Shown here piece by piece: positions 42,912-54,828 of a DNA stretch of 64,000 nt (positions are counted from its first letter, which is position 1; every line of letters starts with the position of its first letter). A model generated the notes under the pieces. The model was given only the letters and a program-made list of their open reading frames with translations. It was not told where the DNA came from and did no database searches. Source of the stretch: Nageia nagi (Eukaryota; Pinophyta); contig JBITNC010000002.1 of the NCBI GenBank assembly GCA_050084985.1, positions 26,474,001 to 26,538,000 on the forward strand, written 5' to 3'. Both the position numbers and the translations under genes were made by a program.

Positions 42912-45823
42912 ACAAGAGGAGCCCAAGTACTACCAATTCTCAACTAGTTCACCTTGGTCAATTTTATACTCTCACAAGGAGAAGTAATTATTATTTTTCA
43001 AGGTTATGACGTTTATTGGATTGACCAAATTATTAATCATGATTAGGTTTCAAGTTATCCTTCTAGGTTATCAAGATAATCTCTGAATGGATGTGTGAAT
43101 ATGCAGTATCACTGCACACATGCCTATCCACCTATTGGAGTTATATTCAGACCAATAGAGGACTTAGGGGCATTTGAGAAGTACAAACTTTTCATCACTT
43201 GGATTATCAAACTTAAAGGCTTTAGTTCACCTGTTCTCACCTCATGGCTCCCCAAACAAGTCATGTTGCAGAATGTACATGTAGATGTGTTCATTTTAGG
43301 GGTTTACTCATATCAATATTTGTATTTTGATTACATAAGTAAATAAATCAAAATGCGAAACATGAAGTAAAAAAGCATAAGTAAAAATATCATCCATTCA
43401 AAATTTGAAACCTAAATGTCCAATGGGTTTTGTTTACCAACCCCTAAAGGACATCTTTACATCATTCCAAATTTTTGCACAAGTCCATTCTAGCATAAGG
43501 AAGTAAATTGCATCATAACTTAAATTTTTTTTTTTAAGTAATAAGCATGTATTATTGACTTAAAAAAAAATCTAAGTCTTAAGCATGCACTATAAACTTA
43601 AAATATTTAAGTTCTAGGCATTTAGCTTAAAAAGTTAAGTAAAACATGCATCATTAATTAAAAGTTTGAGTATTAAGTATAATCATGTATTACTTTAACT
43701 TAGAAGTATGCATCTAAGTAAGTTAAAAACTCTTTTTAACTTAACAATTTGTAAGTAAAAAAATACATCTTTTTTTCTTAAAAAAATTGAAGTATTAAGC
43801 ATGCATTTATCTTTTAAGTAGTAAGCATGAACTTAAATTTTTAAGCCCTAGTCATGCATTAAATTAAGTAAAAGAAATATAAATTCCCCCCCTTTTTACT
43901 AAAAAAAATGATCCCTAAATGAGAAAAAATATGCTAGTTTATCTTAGAACTTTAACTAAAAAATTGACAACTTTTACCATAAAAAATTACTTAAGAATTA
44001 TCACTTTTACTTAAGTAATTCAAGGCTTTTAAAAAGTAACAAATCTCTCTCTTAAAAATTAAGTTCTTCTTTTGCAATTTAAGTACTAAAGAAAAGTTAC
44101 CCTTTTCAATATGCCATGAAATATAAATTGCAAAAAAAAAAACTAGTAGGCATAAAATACTTCCTCCATAATGCCTAAGAAATTGCAATTTCAGAGGTAA
44201 AAAGTATAATTTTAACTTTAGAGAATTAATGTCTTAAATAAAAAAAAATTTTTTTTTAAGGAATGATGAAAAAGATAACCAACAATTAATTTTAAACTTG
44301 GTGTGCACTCTAACTTTCTTGCTTTTTACCTTCTTATGGTAGATTCATTAAATGCCAGTTAATGAAAGAAATGATGGTCTGCCAAAAAAAATTTTGCTTG
44401 CAAGTAAATGCCAAAAAAATATTACAAGCAATCCAAAATGAAATGTCCAAAAAAATTTTGAAAAAAAAGATAAACATTAATTTAAAAGAGATTATGCCAA
44501 AGAGGAGACTGAGGACTACACAGGGGCTAGAGAGAGGAGGGTTGGTGGAGCAAAAGAAGTGGTGGAGAAGGAAGGGAGCGACACATCGGGAAGGTGACAT
44601 GGCAGGCATGGCAAAGAAGAATGAGGTCATGTAGAAGTTTGGATGGAAAAAAAATACAAAACCTTGCATGTATATTGGTTGGGGCCATCAGAGAGACCAT
44701 CAGTTGAGTAGCAGTGCCTAAGAGGCGAGCAACTAGTGAGGAGCACGAGTTAGGTTTTGAAACCCCCAAATAGTTTAGGCTATGCACAAAAAAATGATGG
44801 GAACATGGAGATCAAGTGCAATGAGAGGAAGGTTAAGAGGGCCTAAGTGGGCCATGTTTTTAACTTGTGAGGTCCAAAAAAATAGTTGCACGAGGGGGAA
44901 GATCTTCGTACAAGCTGCTACAACTATGGCTACTGCAGATCTTGAATTTTGTTACTTCATTGGTGGTCTATCATGATCTACCTAGTCCAAAAGGGCAAAG
45001 AGAAGTTTATTTTGAGAAGAATGATGGCCATGCAAGCATGTAGGAGGAGAATGACACAAGCATGGAGGAGGATAATGATGCAAGCAAGGAGCATATTTCT
45101 TGGAGAATGATGGCCATGCAAGGGGTTTGAAGGATAGCCATAGTAGAGAAGGTCAACTATATCAGGGGCAAGACAACAAAGACCAAGCTGCTAATCATGT
45201 GGGACAAGTAGGCTACCAACATGGAGGGAGAGCAGAGACTAGGTCACCAACAAAGTATGAGATAGCAAAGACCAATCTGCCAAAAAATTGAATTAATTAT
45301 AAAAGTTACTCCTTTTGAAATAAAAAAATTCCTCCTTTTTACTGTGGGGCCATTCATTTGAATAAGATAAATTACTTCCTTATGAAATGAATTGTAACAA
45401 GATACTCAAATAACATTATTTAATACATATATACATATATATTCTCATATTATATTTTTCTTCACAAAGATAAAAAATATCTTTTCTTAAGATATTATTT
45501 CTTAAAAAGTATCTATATATATATACATTAAATTGTATTCACACCCTTTTTGGAAAAAAAATTAATCCAAATATATGCAAAATTAGAGCAATATAACAAG
45601 CAATTTTAACTTGTAACTAATAGTAGGAAGTATTAGTATAGGTAAACATAATTGCTTCACAATATATTACTCTCTTTAAAAAAGTTTTACCACATATATA
45701 AGAAATGACTAACATAATACAAAATATATTAGTATCATTAGTGAAATATGCCAAACTATAAAAAAGAAGAATATATGTGGGAGGTTATACCTTATCTTGA
45801 ATTTTACCTCAATAATGTAAATG
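42912..45823 (-). mobile_element. Outer copia leader
   Basis: Right-hand continuation of the outer copia after the nested insertion. 42,912-43,345 matches 39,450-39,850 of the nested leader (AGGAGCCCAAGTACTACCA, CACACATGCCTATCCACCTA, CATGGCTCCCCAAACAAGTC). Then come AAGCATGCA-rich sequence (43,530-43,860), a purine-rich block (44,510-44,960) and AT-rich sequence ending TTACCTCAATAATGTAAATG. The primer-binding site and adjacent repeats are deleted, so leader runs straight into LTR sequence at about 45,824. The ORFs here have no recognisable domain. Confidence 0.75.
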
Positions 45824-46320
45824 AAGAGATGAACTATAACATGAACAACTATAAACTCCCAAGGTCACATGAAAACTCACAATACACATCTAATAAACTC
45901 ACAAAGCAATCTCATAATGTAGCACAAGATGTAAGTGGTTCCTCCAACTAGGAGTACATCCACTAACTAGATCTTTACTTCAATCACAAATACAACTCTC
46001 TTACAATCCTCCTAATATCAACTTCTAAACGTTCTCCTCTAGCACAACTTTACTCCACAAATTAGTGTGTAATCACAAAGAGGGAGCCTTCTATTTATAG
46101 GCCAAAATCCCTCTTTGGATCACCTTTTAATCCAATGTACAAAAGCATGACATGCATATCTTTTTACCCAAGGGGCATGCTCATGACATGGAGTGTAAGA
46201 CAAGTAAAATTATCATATTCACTTAAATACTTAAGGTATCAAATGATACCCTTATGTATTAATAAATTTACAAAGAGGATTAATACAAACCTTTACAATA
46301 ATACATTATACATTCCAACA
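45824..46320 (-). mobile_element. Copia LTR (probably outer element 5' LTR)
   Basis: Runs from AAGAGATGAACTATAAC to ACATTATACATTCCAACA (about 497 bp) with the TATA box at 46092-46099 (TATTTATA on plus). It adjoins outer leader on the left and RNase H 3' sequence on the right without a polypurine tract. It is clearly diverged (roughly one base in eight over the first 60) from the LTR at 49171-49671, so the two are not a young pair. Confidence 0.8.
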
Positions 46321-49161
46321 TAAAGTTGTCATCATAAACATAAATTCAACACAAGAATTCAAACTTCACTCTCCTTTGAGGGTAACTTCACCAATCCGAT
46401 AGCATCCTTTAGCTTATAGAACTGAGCTTCAAGAAGGGGCTTGATGAATAAATTAATGGAGTTCAAGGTAGATGGATAATACTCCAAGTGTCTATTATCA
46501 TCAAGAACCTTCTCCCTGATGAGATGGGCCTAGATTTCTACATGTTTTGTTCTCTAATTATTTGAAAAAATTAAAGATGAGCCAACTTGCTCATACCTAA
46601 TTTCTTTTAGAAGATGCATTAACCAAATAGCTTCCTGGAATGCAATGGACATGGCATGATATTCTACTTCTATGGTGGAAAGAGAAATAGTAGCCTGCTT
46701 CTTAGAAGCCCAAAAGATAGCACCTGAACTAATGCTAAACACATATGCAGAGGTTGATTTTTTGTCATCTCTATCTCCCCCATAGTTAGAATCTAATAAT
46801 CTAGAGAGAATAAACATTGGCAACTTAGGATACTTGAGAGAAAGAACCTTTATACTTGCAAAATACCTAAAGATTTGCTTAACAACATCAAGGTGCTCAA
46901 CATATCATTTCTACATGAATTGTACCATCAGATTCACTGTAAAGGTAATATCTAGCCTAAAAATAGTTAAATACAGAAGACTACCAATTAATTGCTTATA
47001 AGTTGTAGCATCAGGCAACTTAGAGTTGGAGCTAAGAGAAATAGTTATTCCATGAGAGATTAGGATCGTAACATATCTACACTCCTCCATTCCAAACTTT
47101 TACAAGATGTCTGATATATACTTGGATTTACTAAGATAAGTACAATTCTTATATTAATACGCTTGCATCCTTAGGTAGTAGTGCAAGAGATCAAGATTAG
47201 TTATTTCAACATTACCTTAAGTTTGGATATGCACTTTTGAATGATATCTTCATTTTTTTCAGTTATTAGAAGATCATCCACATAAAGGAGAATCAAGACC
47301 ACATATTTTCTCTGAGTGAACACATATAGGTCGGAGTAAAAAAAACACTTGGAGAATATAATGTTTGCAAAGTATCTTGAAATCTTCTTGTACCAGGCTC
47401 TAGGTGCTTGCTTGAGTCCATACAATGACTTCTTTAACTTGCACACAAAGGACTCTTTACCTTCCACAATAAACCCTTTTGGTTGATTCATGAAGATTTC
47501 TATATCTAAGTCACCATTGAGAAATGCACTATTGACATTAAATTGAAAAAAATTCCATCCTTGAGCTATAGAAAGAGTAAGGATAATTCTAATAGTAGGC
47601 ATTTTTGCCATGGGAGAAAAGGTTTCCTCATAATCTACATTGTATTTTTGAGCAAAACCTTTAGCTACTAGCCTTACCTTGTATTTCTCAATATCCCCAA
47701 CTGAATTGAACTTGACCTTATAGATCCACTTATTGCCAATTACTTTTTTCTCATTGGGATAAGGAACCAAGTTCCAAATTTTATTTTTCATAAGCGCCTC
47801 ATATTCCACTTTCATGGCTTCCATCCAACACCCTTGCTTTGAAGCTTCTTTGAAAGATGAGGGCTCTTTTTGCTATCAATTTTGGCAAATAAGGATTTGT
47901 TCAAGGTCATGCTCCTTGTTACCCTTTATGTTGGAGAGTTTTTTCCTAGGGTGATTTGTCTACATCAATATTTAACCAACTAGGTGCAACTGAAGAGTCC
48001 TCTGGATCATGCACATCCTTATTAGAAATAAATTCTTTAGGAAGTTCATTGAACTTAACATCTCTTGAAATGAACACTGCTTTATAGGATGGAGAGTAGA
48101 GCCTATAACCTTTATGATAACTATCATAACCCATAAAGATGCATTTTTCAACTCTTTATCCAACTTCTTTTTCTTAGAAACAATATAGGAGAATGCTTCA
48201 CAACCAAACACCCTAAGGTGAGAAATGTTAGGTTTTCTTCATGACCACACCTCAAAAGGAGTTTTACCTTGAACGACTTTTATGGGACACCTATTCAAGG
48301 TGTAAATAGCAGTGCTCATAGCTTCACCCTATAAGAAACTAAGAAGATTACCTAGCATACATCTAGCCATCTCCATAATTATCCTATTTTTCCTTTTAAC
48401 AACATCATTCTGCTGAGTAGTGTAAGGAATCATAAATTGACTTTTGATTCCATACTTAACACAAAAATCATTAAACTCATTGCTATTATATTCTCTCCCA
48501 TTATTTGATGTCAACATCTTAATTTTAAGGTTAGTTTGATTTTTAACTAAGGCCTTAAAATTCTTAAAACTCTTAAAGGTTTGATCCATGTGCTCAAGTA
48601 GATAGCCAAAAGTCATCCTAATAAAGTCATCAATGAAGGTTAAGATGTAAAATGCTCCCTCAAGGGACTTAGTCTAAAATGAATCCATCAAATCTTAATG
48701 CACAAGTTGAAGTAGTTGAGATTCTCTTGTTACCTTATCATTTTCAAACTTTTGTTTATTCATCTTACCAAGGATGCACTTCTCACACAAACCAGTTGAA
48801 GGAGAAATTGAAGGTAAACCTTCCATAAGTTCTTGGTCTTTCATGACTTAAATACTCTTATGGTTAAGGTTCTCTAAACATTGGTGCTAAAGATTGCCAA
48901 TAGAACACACATTTGTAGCAAGACACATCTTTGTAGGAACTTGATCCATAACATCAAGATCATCTTTCATTAACCCTTTGACCACGTGGCAAGTCCTTTC
49001 TTAATGCACTAGGATTGAAAGTTGAACTCAAAAGAGTACCCTTTTTTTATAACTTGGATCACATAGAGAAGGTTCATCCTTAGCTTAAGAACATAAAGCA
49101 CATTTTTAAGAACCTTCCCATGAATCAAGACACTCTTAATTCCTTAGACTTCAAGGATAAA
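46321..49161 (-). pseudogene. Gag-less copia pol remnant (copy 1)
   Basis: Minus-strand copia pol. Protease/pre-integrase is at 49,160-48,700 and integrase at 48,700-47,950 (MTFGYLLEHMDQ, LTSNNGREYNSNEF, MGYDSYHKGYRLYSPS). RT is at 47,824-46,850 (NVNSAFLNGDLDIEIFMNQP, SLYGLKQAPRAWYKK, YVDD) and RNase H at 46,823-46,340. The catalytic DNGGEY is altered to NNGREY. A one-base deletion near 47,208 shifts RT relative to copy 2. Gag and the first part of protease are absent: protease sequence is joined directly to the primer-binding site at 49,161/49,162. At the other end RNase H is joined to an LTR with no polypurine tract. Confidence 0.88.
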
Positions 49162-49170
49162 GATACCAAT
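49162..49170 (-). other. Partial primer-binding site
   Basis: GATACCAAT on plus (ATTGGTATC on minus) is the LTR-proximal part of the tRNA-iMet primer-binding site. The AGAGC part is replaced by protease sequence, so the deletion breakpoint lies inside the site. Confidence 0.75.
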
Positions 49171-49671
49171 TAAGAGAGTTGAACTATAACATAAATAACT
49201 TTAAACTCCCAAGATCACATGTAGGCTCATAATTCACATCTAAGAAACTCACAAATCAATCTCATAAAGATAACTCAAGATATAAGTGGTTCCTCCAACT
49301 AAGAGTACATCCACTAACTAGATCTCTCTTAATTCACAAATAACAACTCTTACAATCTTTCTAAACTCAACTCTTAAACACTATCCACTAACATAACTTT
49401 GCTTCACAAATTGGTATATAATCACAAAGAGGGAGCCTTCTATTTATAGGCAAAAATACCTCTTTGGATCACCCTTTTACCTAATGTACAAAGGCATGAC
49501 ATGCAACACCCTTTTACCCAAGGGGCATGCTCATGACATGGAGTGTAGGACAAGTTACATTATCATATTCACTTAAATACTTAAGGTATATAATGACATC
49601 CTTAAGTATTAGTAAATTTACAAAAATGATTATTATAAAACCTTTGCAATAATGCATTATACATTCTAATA
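49171..49671 (-). mobile_element. Copia 5' LTR of gag-less element (copy 1)
   Basis: 501 bp from TAAGAGAGTTGAACTATAAC to ATACATTCTAATA, with TATTTATA at 49441-49448. The outer terminal CA of the plus strand has mutated to TA. To its right gypsy integrase sequence (CGGHFHAKA) begins immediately, so this LTR interrupts a gypsy pol. Confidence 0.88.
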
Positions 49672-50495
49672 GCCTTTGCATGAAAATGGCCACCACATAA
49701 ACTATCACGAGCTTGTTCCAAGGTAGTAGCTATCTCATTTTGTGTAAAACATCTCAACAATGCATCATCAAATGACTTATTATATAAAACTTCTCCAATG
49801 ATCACAAATTTTATTGCAATTCTCTTTAATCTCACTCTTTCATTTATATCAAAATTTTCAAGAATTATTTGATTTTTCAAATAATTGTAAATATCAAAGT
49901 ACCAATTCTAAAAATCATTTTCTTTTGTAATAATACAAGTTTGAATTTCATGCATATGATCCATGTAAGAAGGAGAGCTTAACTTACAAATTGTGAGGAT
50001 GGTCTCTTCATCTTTAATCTCAATTGGTGCTAGAGAGGTTGCACTTGCCATTGCATATGCGTACTTATTTTTAGTTCTAGGAATATTTTGAATGGTATAT
50101 CTATCAAAATAATCTAATAAATTAGTCACCACAAGTTTATAAGGCTTTAAATTTTTATCCTTAGTATCAAAGAAGTCTTGCACTTGATTGACAACAAGCT
50201 GTGAATCCCCCTATATCTTTATATCCTTGATTTTCAAAGTTATAATAGCATTCAATCCTAATATCAGAGCCTCATATTCAGCCATGTTGTTTATGCATTC
50301 AAAACCAAGTTTATATGCCATAAGGATTACCTGATTTGTAGAAGATACCAAAATAATACCTACCCTTGCTCCATGAGAATATTTTGATCCATCAAAATGC
50401 AGGGTCCAGATAGTGGGCTCATCTTTTGTGAGATAAATGTACTTAGTAGGGATCGATATCTCATTAAATTCATGCCATTGGTGGCCCTCTAGCAA
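49672..50495 (-). pseudogene. Gypsy second RNase H and integrase start (copy 1)
   Basis: 50495-50211 contains WTLHFDGSKYSHGARVGIIL and NNMAEYEALILGLNAIITLK, i.e. catalytic D and E of a plant/archaeal-type RNase H. The frame breaks at 50,210 just before the third-Asp segment (GDSQLVVNQ type). 50183-49908 carries the RNase H tail (QNIPRTKNKYAYAMAS). 49880-49672 carries SFDDALLRCFTQNEIATTLE and SLCGGHFHAKA, the integrase zinc region, cut by the copia LTR. Confidence 0.85.
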
Positions 50496-50599
50496 GTCTT
50501 CATGCTACTAGCGATGTGGTTCTTCATGAAAGATGTTTGGAAATTCTTCATAGATGACTGCCTCCCCATCTTGAGGGAAATCAACTATCAAATTTGTGA

Positions 50600-51730
50600 T
50601 TTCTTGGCCTTTGACAAATTTTTTCTTTACAACATTGATGCCAAATTCTTACAACAAGATTAGCCACTTTGCAAGTCTACCAGATAAATCTACTTATCCA
50701 CGAGATGTTTCAATGGGTCAATAGGACTAACAACATATGTAGTGCAATATAATAAATAATGCCTCAATTTTTTAGTAGTAAACATAATATTGTAGAAAAT
50801 ATTTTCCATAGGAGTGTATCTAGTCTCATATTCAATCAATGTTTTGCTAAGATAATAGATGGCTCTTTCCTTATTTTTTGTATCTTTTTTTCAAAGCATT
50901 GTTCGTAGTGCATATAATGTGGTTGATATGTCTACGTAAGCAGGTTTTGAAAAATCCATGGGAACTAAGATGGGAGGATCAAGCAAATATTATTTGATAT
51001 CCTCAAATACTTTTTGATAATTTTCATCCCGTACAAATTTGACATCCTTTATGAGCAATTGGGTAAATGGCCTACACTAATCTCCAAGTTGTGAAATGAA
51101 TCTTCTAACTAAATTTATTTTTCCTTGGAGGCTCCTTAATTATTTCAAGTTTTTGGGTCGAAGCATGCTAACAATGGCTTTTACTTTTTTAGGATCTATT
51201 TCTATTCCTCTATTAGAAACCATAAACCCAAATAAGTTTCTAGAAGTAAATTTAAATGCACATTTTTGAGGCTTGAGTCTTAGTTTGTACCTTTTCAAAG
51301 TAGTGAATACCTCTTCAAGCACTTATAGATTATCTTATTCTTACTTAGATGTAACTAGAATATCATCAACATATACCTCCATGATTTTGTGAATGTGCTC
51401 ATGAAACATGTTGACCATTACTCTTTGGTATGTAGCTCCTATATTTTTAAGTCCAAAAGGTATAACCTTATAACAAAAATTACCCCAAGGGGTAGTAAAA
51501 GATGTTTTATGTTGGTTAGTAGGGTTAATCAAAAAAATTTTATAGTCGAAAAATTCATCCATAAATAACAATGTATTATGACCAACTGCTATACTATCGA
51601 TAATCATATCAATATCAGGTAATGGAAAATCATCCTTTAGACAAGCATTATTAATATCACAAAAATTTGTACATACCTGTATTTCACCAGCTGGTTTGGA
51701 AATAGGGGTAATATTAGCCATCCAATCATA
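50600..51730 (-). pseudogene. Gypsy reverse transcriptase and first RNase H
   Basis: 51721-51341 holds VCTNFCDINNACLKDDFPLP (R-D-L position altered to C-D-I), LLFMDEFFDYKIFLI, TPWGNFCYKVIPFGLKN and VYVDDILVTSK (YVDD). 51322-51140 holds LKRYKLRLKPQKCAFKF and GFMVSNRGIEIDP. After a frame break, 51,110-50,600 reads SQLGDQCRPFTQLLI-type connection and a degenerate RT-linked RNase H (AIYYLSKTLIEYETRYTP). RT catalytic residues survive but stops interrupt. Confidence 0.88.
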
Positions 51731-53034
51731 ATAGTCAATAGGCCTTATGAAACCAACATTCAGGTATTTTTTCTATCTCTTTCTTGACTAGTAATGCTTT
51801 GGAAGGATGCATCTTTTTAGGTTTTTGTTTGATTGGTTTAATGCCTTCTTTCAATGGTAGATTATGCATAATGAAATGAAGGATCTAAACTTGAAATATC
51901 ATTATATATTAAGCAAAATTATTAGAATACTCAATAAACTTATTTTTGTACCTTTCTTGTTGTAGAGGAGGTAGGGCTGCTCCAATTTGTATCAATCTCT
52001 CATCATTCGAAGTGCCAATATTGATGTGTATCAATTCTTCTTAAGGAAATGTAAGGTCTTATTTCTTTTGTAACAAGGATGGCAATTCTTCCATGCTTGG
52101 TACTTCATCCTTAGTTGTATCTAATGACTAAACCTGTAATACTTCATGAAAGTTGATCTCTTGACAAAAATAAGAATATTCATTAAGGATATAAGTTACT
52201 TTGCATTTCTCATTAGATTTGGGCAATTATTAATGTGCCACTGAGTATTCAAGAAGATCATCATCAATACTAAAAAATTCAAATTCAAGAGGTATAGAAT
52301 CATCAATCCATGTATCTACATCAATATCATTAGATAATTCAATCAAATTGCATTCTTTAACAAATTTAATAGGATCCCAATTTTGTTTTACTTAACCATC
52401 ATTACCTAAGCCCTTTTTGGTCATTTATGCTTTAAAATTATTAGGCAAATCAGACATTCCTTATTTGGACTTACCTAAGCCCCCCCTTATATTTGCAATT
52501 TTGAAACATGTACTTATAAATAAAAGATGGAAAGATCCTACCCAGTTCAGAAGATGATGGAATGTTTGTTGAGGAATTTTGGTTTGATGTTTCATATAGA
52601 GCAATGTAGGAGTGGTCATTGTCTTCATCATTTTAATGTCACTAGTGGCTTGGTAGCAGAATGGCATACCACTAGTGGCCCTCAACAGCTAATATCCTAG
52701 GTCATCCTAAGTCTTTAATAGACGTAAATAGGTTTGTGTCATCGATTTTGTAGGTTCCCATACCTGTCTTCGTGATCTAGAACTATTTTTCTATATTTAC
52801 CTATGGTGTAGGATATTCCAAGGGCTCTATCTCATATCATGGTGGTAACATGGAAAAATCTTCAAGATTAGCAACATTACATAGTGCATATGGCTCAAGA
52901 TCTTCCATGATTGTATGTACTTCACCTTGGAATTTGAACTTCAATATACCATGTAGTATGAAAGGGACTGCATCCATATCATGAATCCAAGGCCTCTCCA
53001 AATTCATATTATATGATAATTTGGACTTAACAAC
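51731..53034 (-). other. Gypsy pol spacer between protease and RT
   Basis: Decayed internal gypsy sequence with Asp/Glu-rich segments and no intact frame. The RT N-terminus lies in the right half of 51,730-52,400. The minus frame at 52461-52685 has no recognisable domain. It appears continuous with protease and RT on either side. Confidence 0.5.
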
Positions 53035-53376
53035 CTAAATTTTTCTTGCTATATTCCTAACACCTGTAGTAATCTTGATTGTGACTATTCCCAATGGTTT
53101 CTTTGATGAGTTATCGTAAACCCTAATCCTAAACATAGCTTCTTCTAATGGAGGAATCTCTACACCTTTCTCTTGCAATTGAACCAAAAAATGATTAGAG
53201 CATACATTTATAGCTAATCCATTATCTACCATTATTCTTTTGAATTCCCATCCATCAACCATATGTGTGATACATAAAGTTGAACATTCATCTAACAATT
53301 CTTTATGGAGCCTTTTGGATTTGTAAAAAGAAATAGCATCACATTTCTTAATGGTTCTAATTTTTTTAGAAAACAT
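53035..53376 (-). pseudogene. Gypsy aspartic protease
   Basis: A 113-codon frame containing RIMVDNGLAINVCSNHFLVQ, the retropepsin-type active-site region (relatives have VDNGSALNV), then FRIRVYDNSSKKPLGIVTIK. The Ser after DNG is Leu here, probably inactivating. Truncated by stops on both sides. Confidence 0.78.
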
Positions 53377-54805
53377 AGCAACTGAAATATTAGTAGTGAT
53401 AGTTTTATTTTTTTAAAAAGCATATAATATATCTTTATGAACTTGAGAAGTAAAAATAAGATCATATAAACTAATTTTTATAGGTGTACAATTGATCAAT
53501 CATGCTATAAACTTTAGGATCAGGTGGGATACTTACTTCTTCTATTGTAACCGAATTTGGAAAATGGCATGCTCATCCTCTCCTTATACCCACACAAACC
53601 TCCTTGTCCACTAAAGAAATATTGATTGTAGGTCCTTGGTTGGTGACACTTTCATCAATTTTATACCTTCCTTGCTCATCAAGTTCCAATATTGCTGCCT
53701 CTAATGTCTTGCAAAAATTTGTAGCATACCCTTTTCATTGATGGTAAGTTTAATAGGCATCAAACCATCCCATGGGAGCATTATCATATTGAGAAGACCT
53801 TTTGAGAGGCTGTAACAATCCTCTTTTCACAAGGTCTCTTAGAATAAAGCATGGTTGAATAGGAAATGTGTATGTGTTCTCCCTTGTGGTGGTGGATCTT
53901 TGCAATTTTGGGGGAGAAGCAAGCCTATCAACCATATGCACCACTTTCTTTTCTTTCTTAGCATATGTCCTTCTATTGTCTTTAAAAAAAGAACTAGATG
54001 AATACTTGAGCTCACCTAATGCTAATAATGCCTTCTCTTTTTGCAATAATTGTTGAACTAATAATCCAAAACTAATATCTTAATTAAGAACATGTATGAT
54101 AGATTCATGAAAAATAGCATAATTTTCATTCTCATCTAATTTGTTTCGAACTAATTGCCATACCTTTTTGAACCATGGGATGTATTTCTCCAGGGTTTCA
54201 TTGCTTCCTTGTCAAATTACACATAATTCCAAAACATTACTTTATTCTTTGATGTTGTGCTTATATTGTCCCTTGAAGACTTTGACCAATGCTTGGAAAG
54301 AATCAATTGATCCACCAGGTAGGCTATAGAACCATTGACTAAAGTCACCTTTTAGACTCCTTGGGAAGAATTTTGCCATCAATTTCTCCTTCGATCCTAA
54401 CTTCAACAAGCACTCCTCCTGAAAGCTAATAAGATGTTGTTTGGGATCCTATTCACCAATGAACATCTTGAACTTAGGGGACTTATGGTCAAGTGGTAGG
54501 GGAAAATTATGGATCTCCACAATCAAGGGTAATATGAAGACACCATCATATTCATCTAGACTTTGTTGTTGTGTGATATTTGTAGGTCCAACTTGAATAG
54601 CAGGACCAGATGTCAAACTCCTTGAATTGGTGATTGTTGATAGTTATTTCTACATTTTGACTATATTTGTGTTCAATTCTCGAAGGAGGGGCATAATGTG
54701 CTCCATTTCCACACTATTGATGGCCTAGGAATAATAATGTACATCGTTAGCAGCATATATTTTTAACATAGGTTTTGCAAGATCTCAATGGAAGGGAAAA
54801 ATAAA
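53377..54805 (-). pseudogene. Gypsy gag region
   Basis: Minus-strand gag of the Tat-like gypsy with many stops. 54,500-54,150 reads, in shifting frames, the gag core ('..F..LPL..G.A..WF..LP.gSI.SF..L..aF' type): FYSLPGGSIDSFQALVKVFK near 54,330-54,270. 54046-53750 contains MQKEKALLALGELKYSSSSF and VDRLASPPKLQRSTTT, a linker. Between 53,750 and 53,377 the frame is broken. A gag start near 54,700 is inferred only. Confidence 0.65.
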
Positions 54806-54828
54806 TCGAACAGTTGGGTTCACTAAAA
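54806..54828 (-). other. Gypsy primer-binding region
   Basis: On the minus strand the sequence just inside the LTR reads TTTTAGTGAACCCAACTG. Its position is right for a primer-binding site, but I cannot match it securely to a tRNA 3' end. Confidence 0.45.

Larger units (their letters stand above)
44959..50654. repeat. Left copy of 13.3-kb-spaced direct duplication
   Basis: Identical to 58305-64000 except for GGGG versus GGG (45122 / 58468) and AA versus AAA (47208 / 60553) among the differences I noticed. The left boundary is sharp: CATTGGTGG here versus TATTGGTGG at 58,304. The right boundary is outside the window. It covers the end of the outer copia leader, an LTR, the gag-less copia, its LTR and part of a gypsy. 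Confidence 0.95.
49672..54828 (-). mobile_element. Ty3/gypsy (Tat-like) internal region
   Basis: A minus-strand gypsy from its primer-binding region at 54,828 to the integrase zinc region, where a copia LTR cuts it at 49,672. Order: gag (54,720-53,700), protease (53,376-53,035), spacer (52,460-51,730), RT (51,721-51,140), RT-linked RNase H (51,100-50,600), second RNase H (50,495-49,908), integrase HHCC start (49,880-49,672). RT followed by two RNase H-like domains, the second of the 'EYEALILGL' type, is the known arrangement of the plant Tat lineage. No intact frame remains. Confidence 0.85.
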
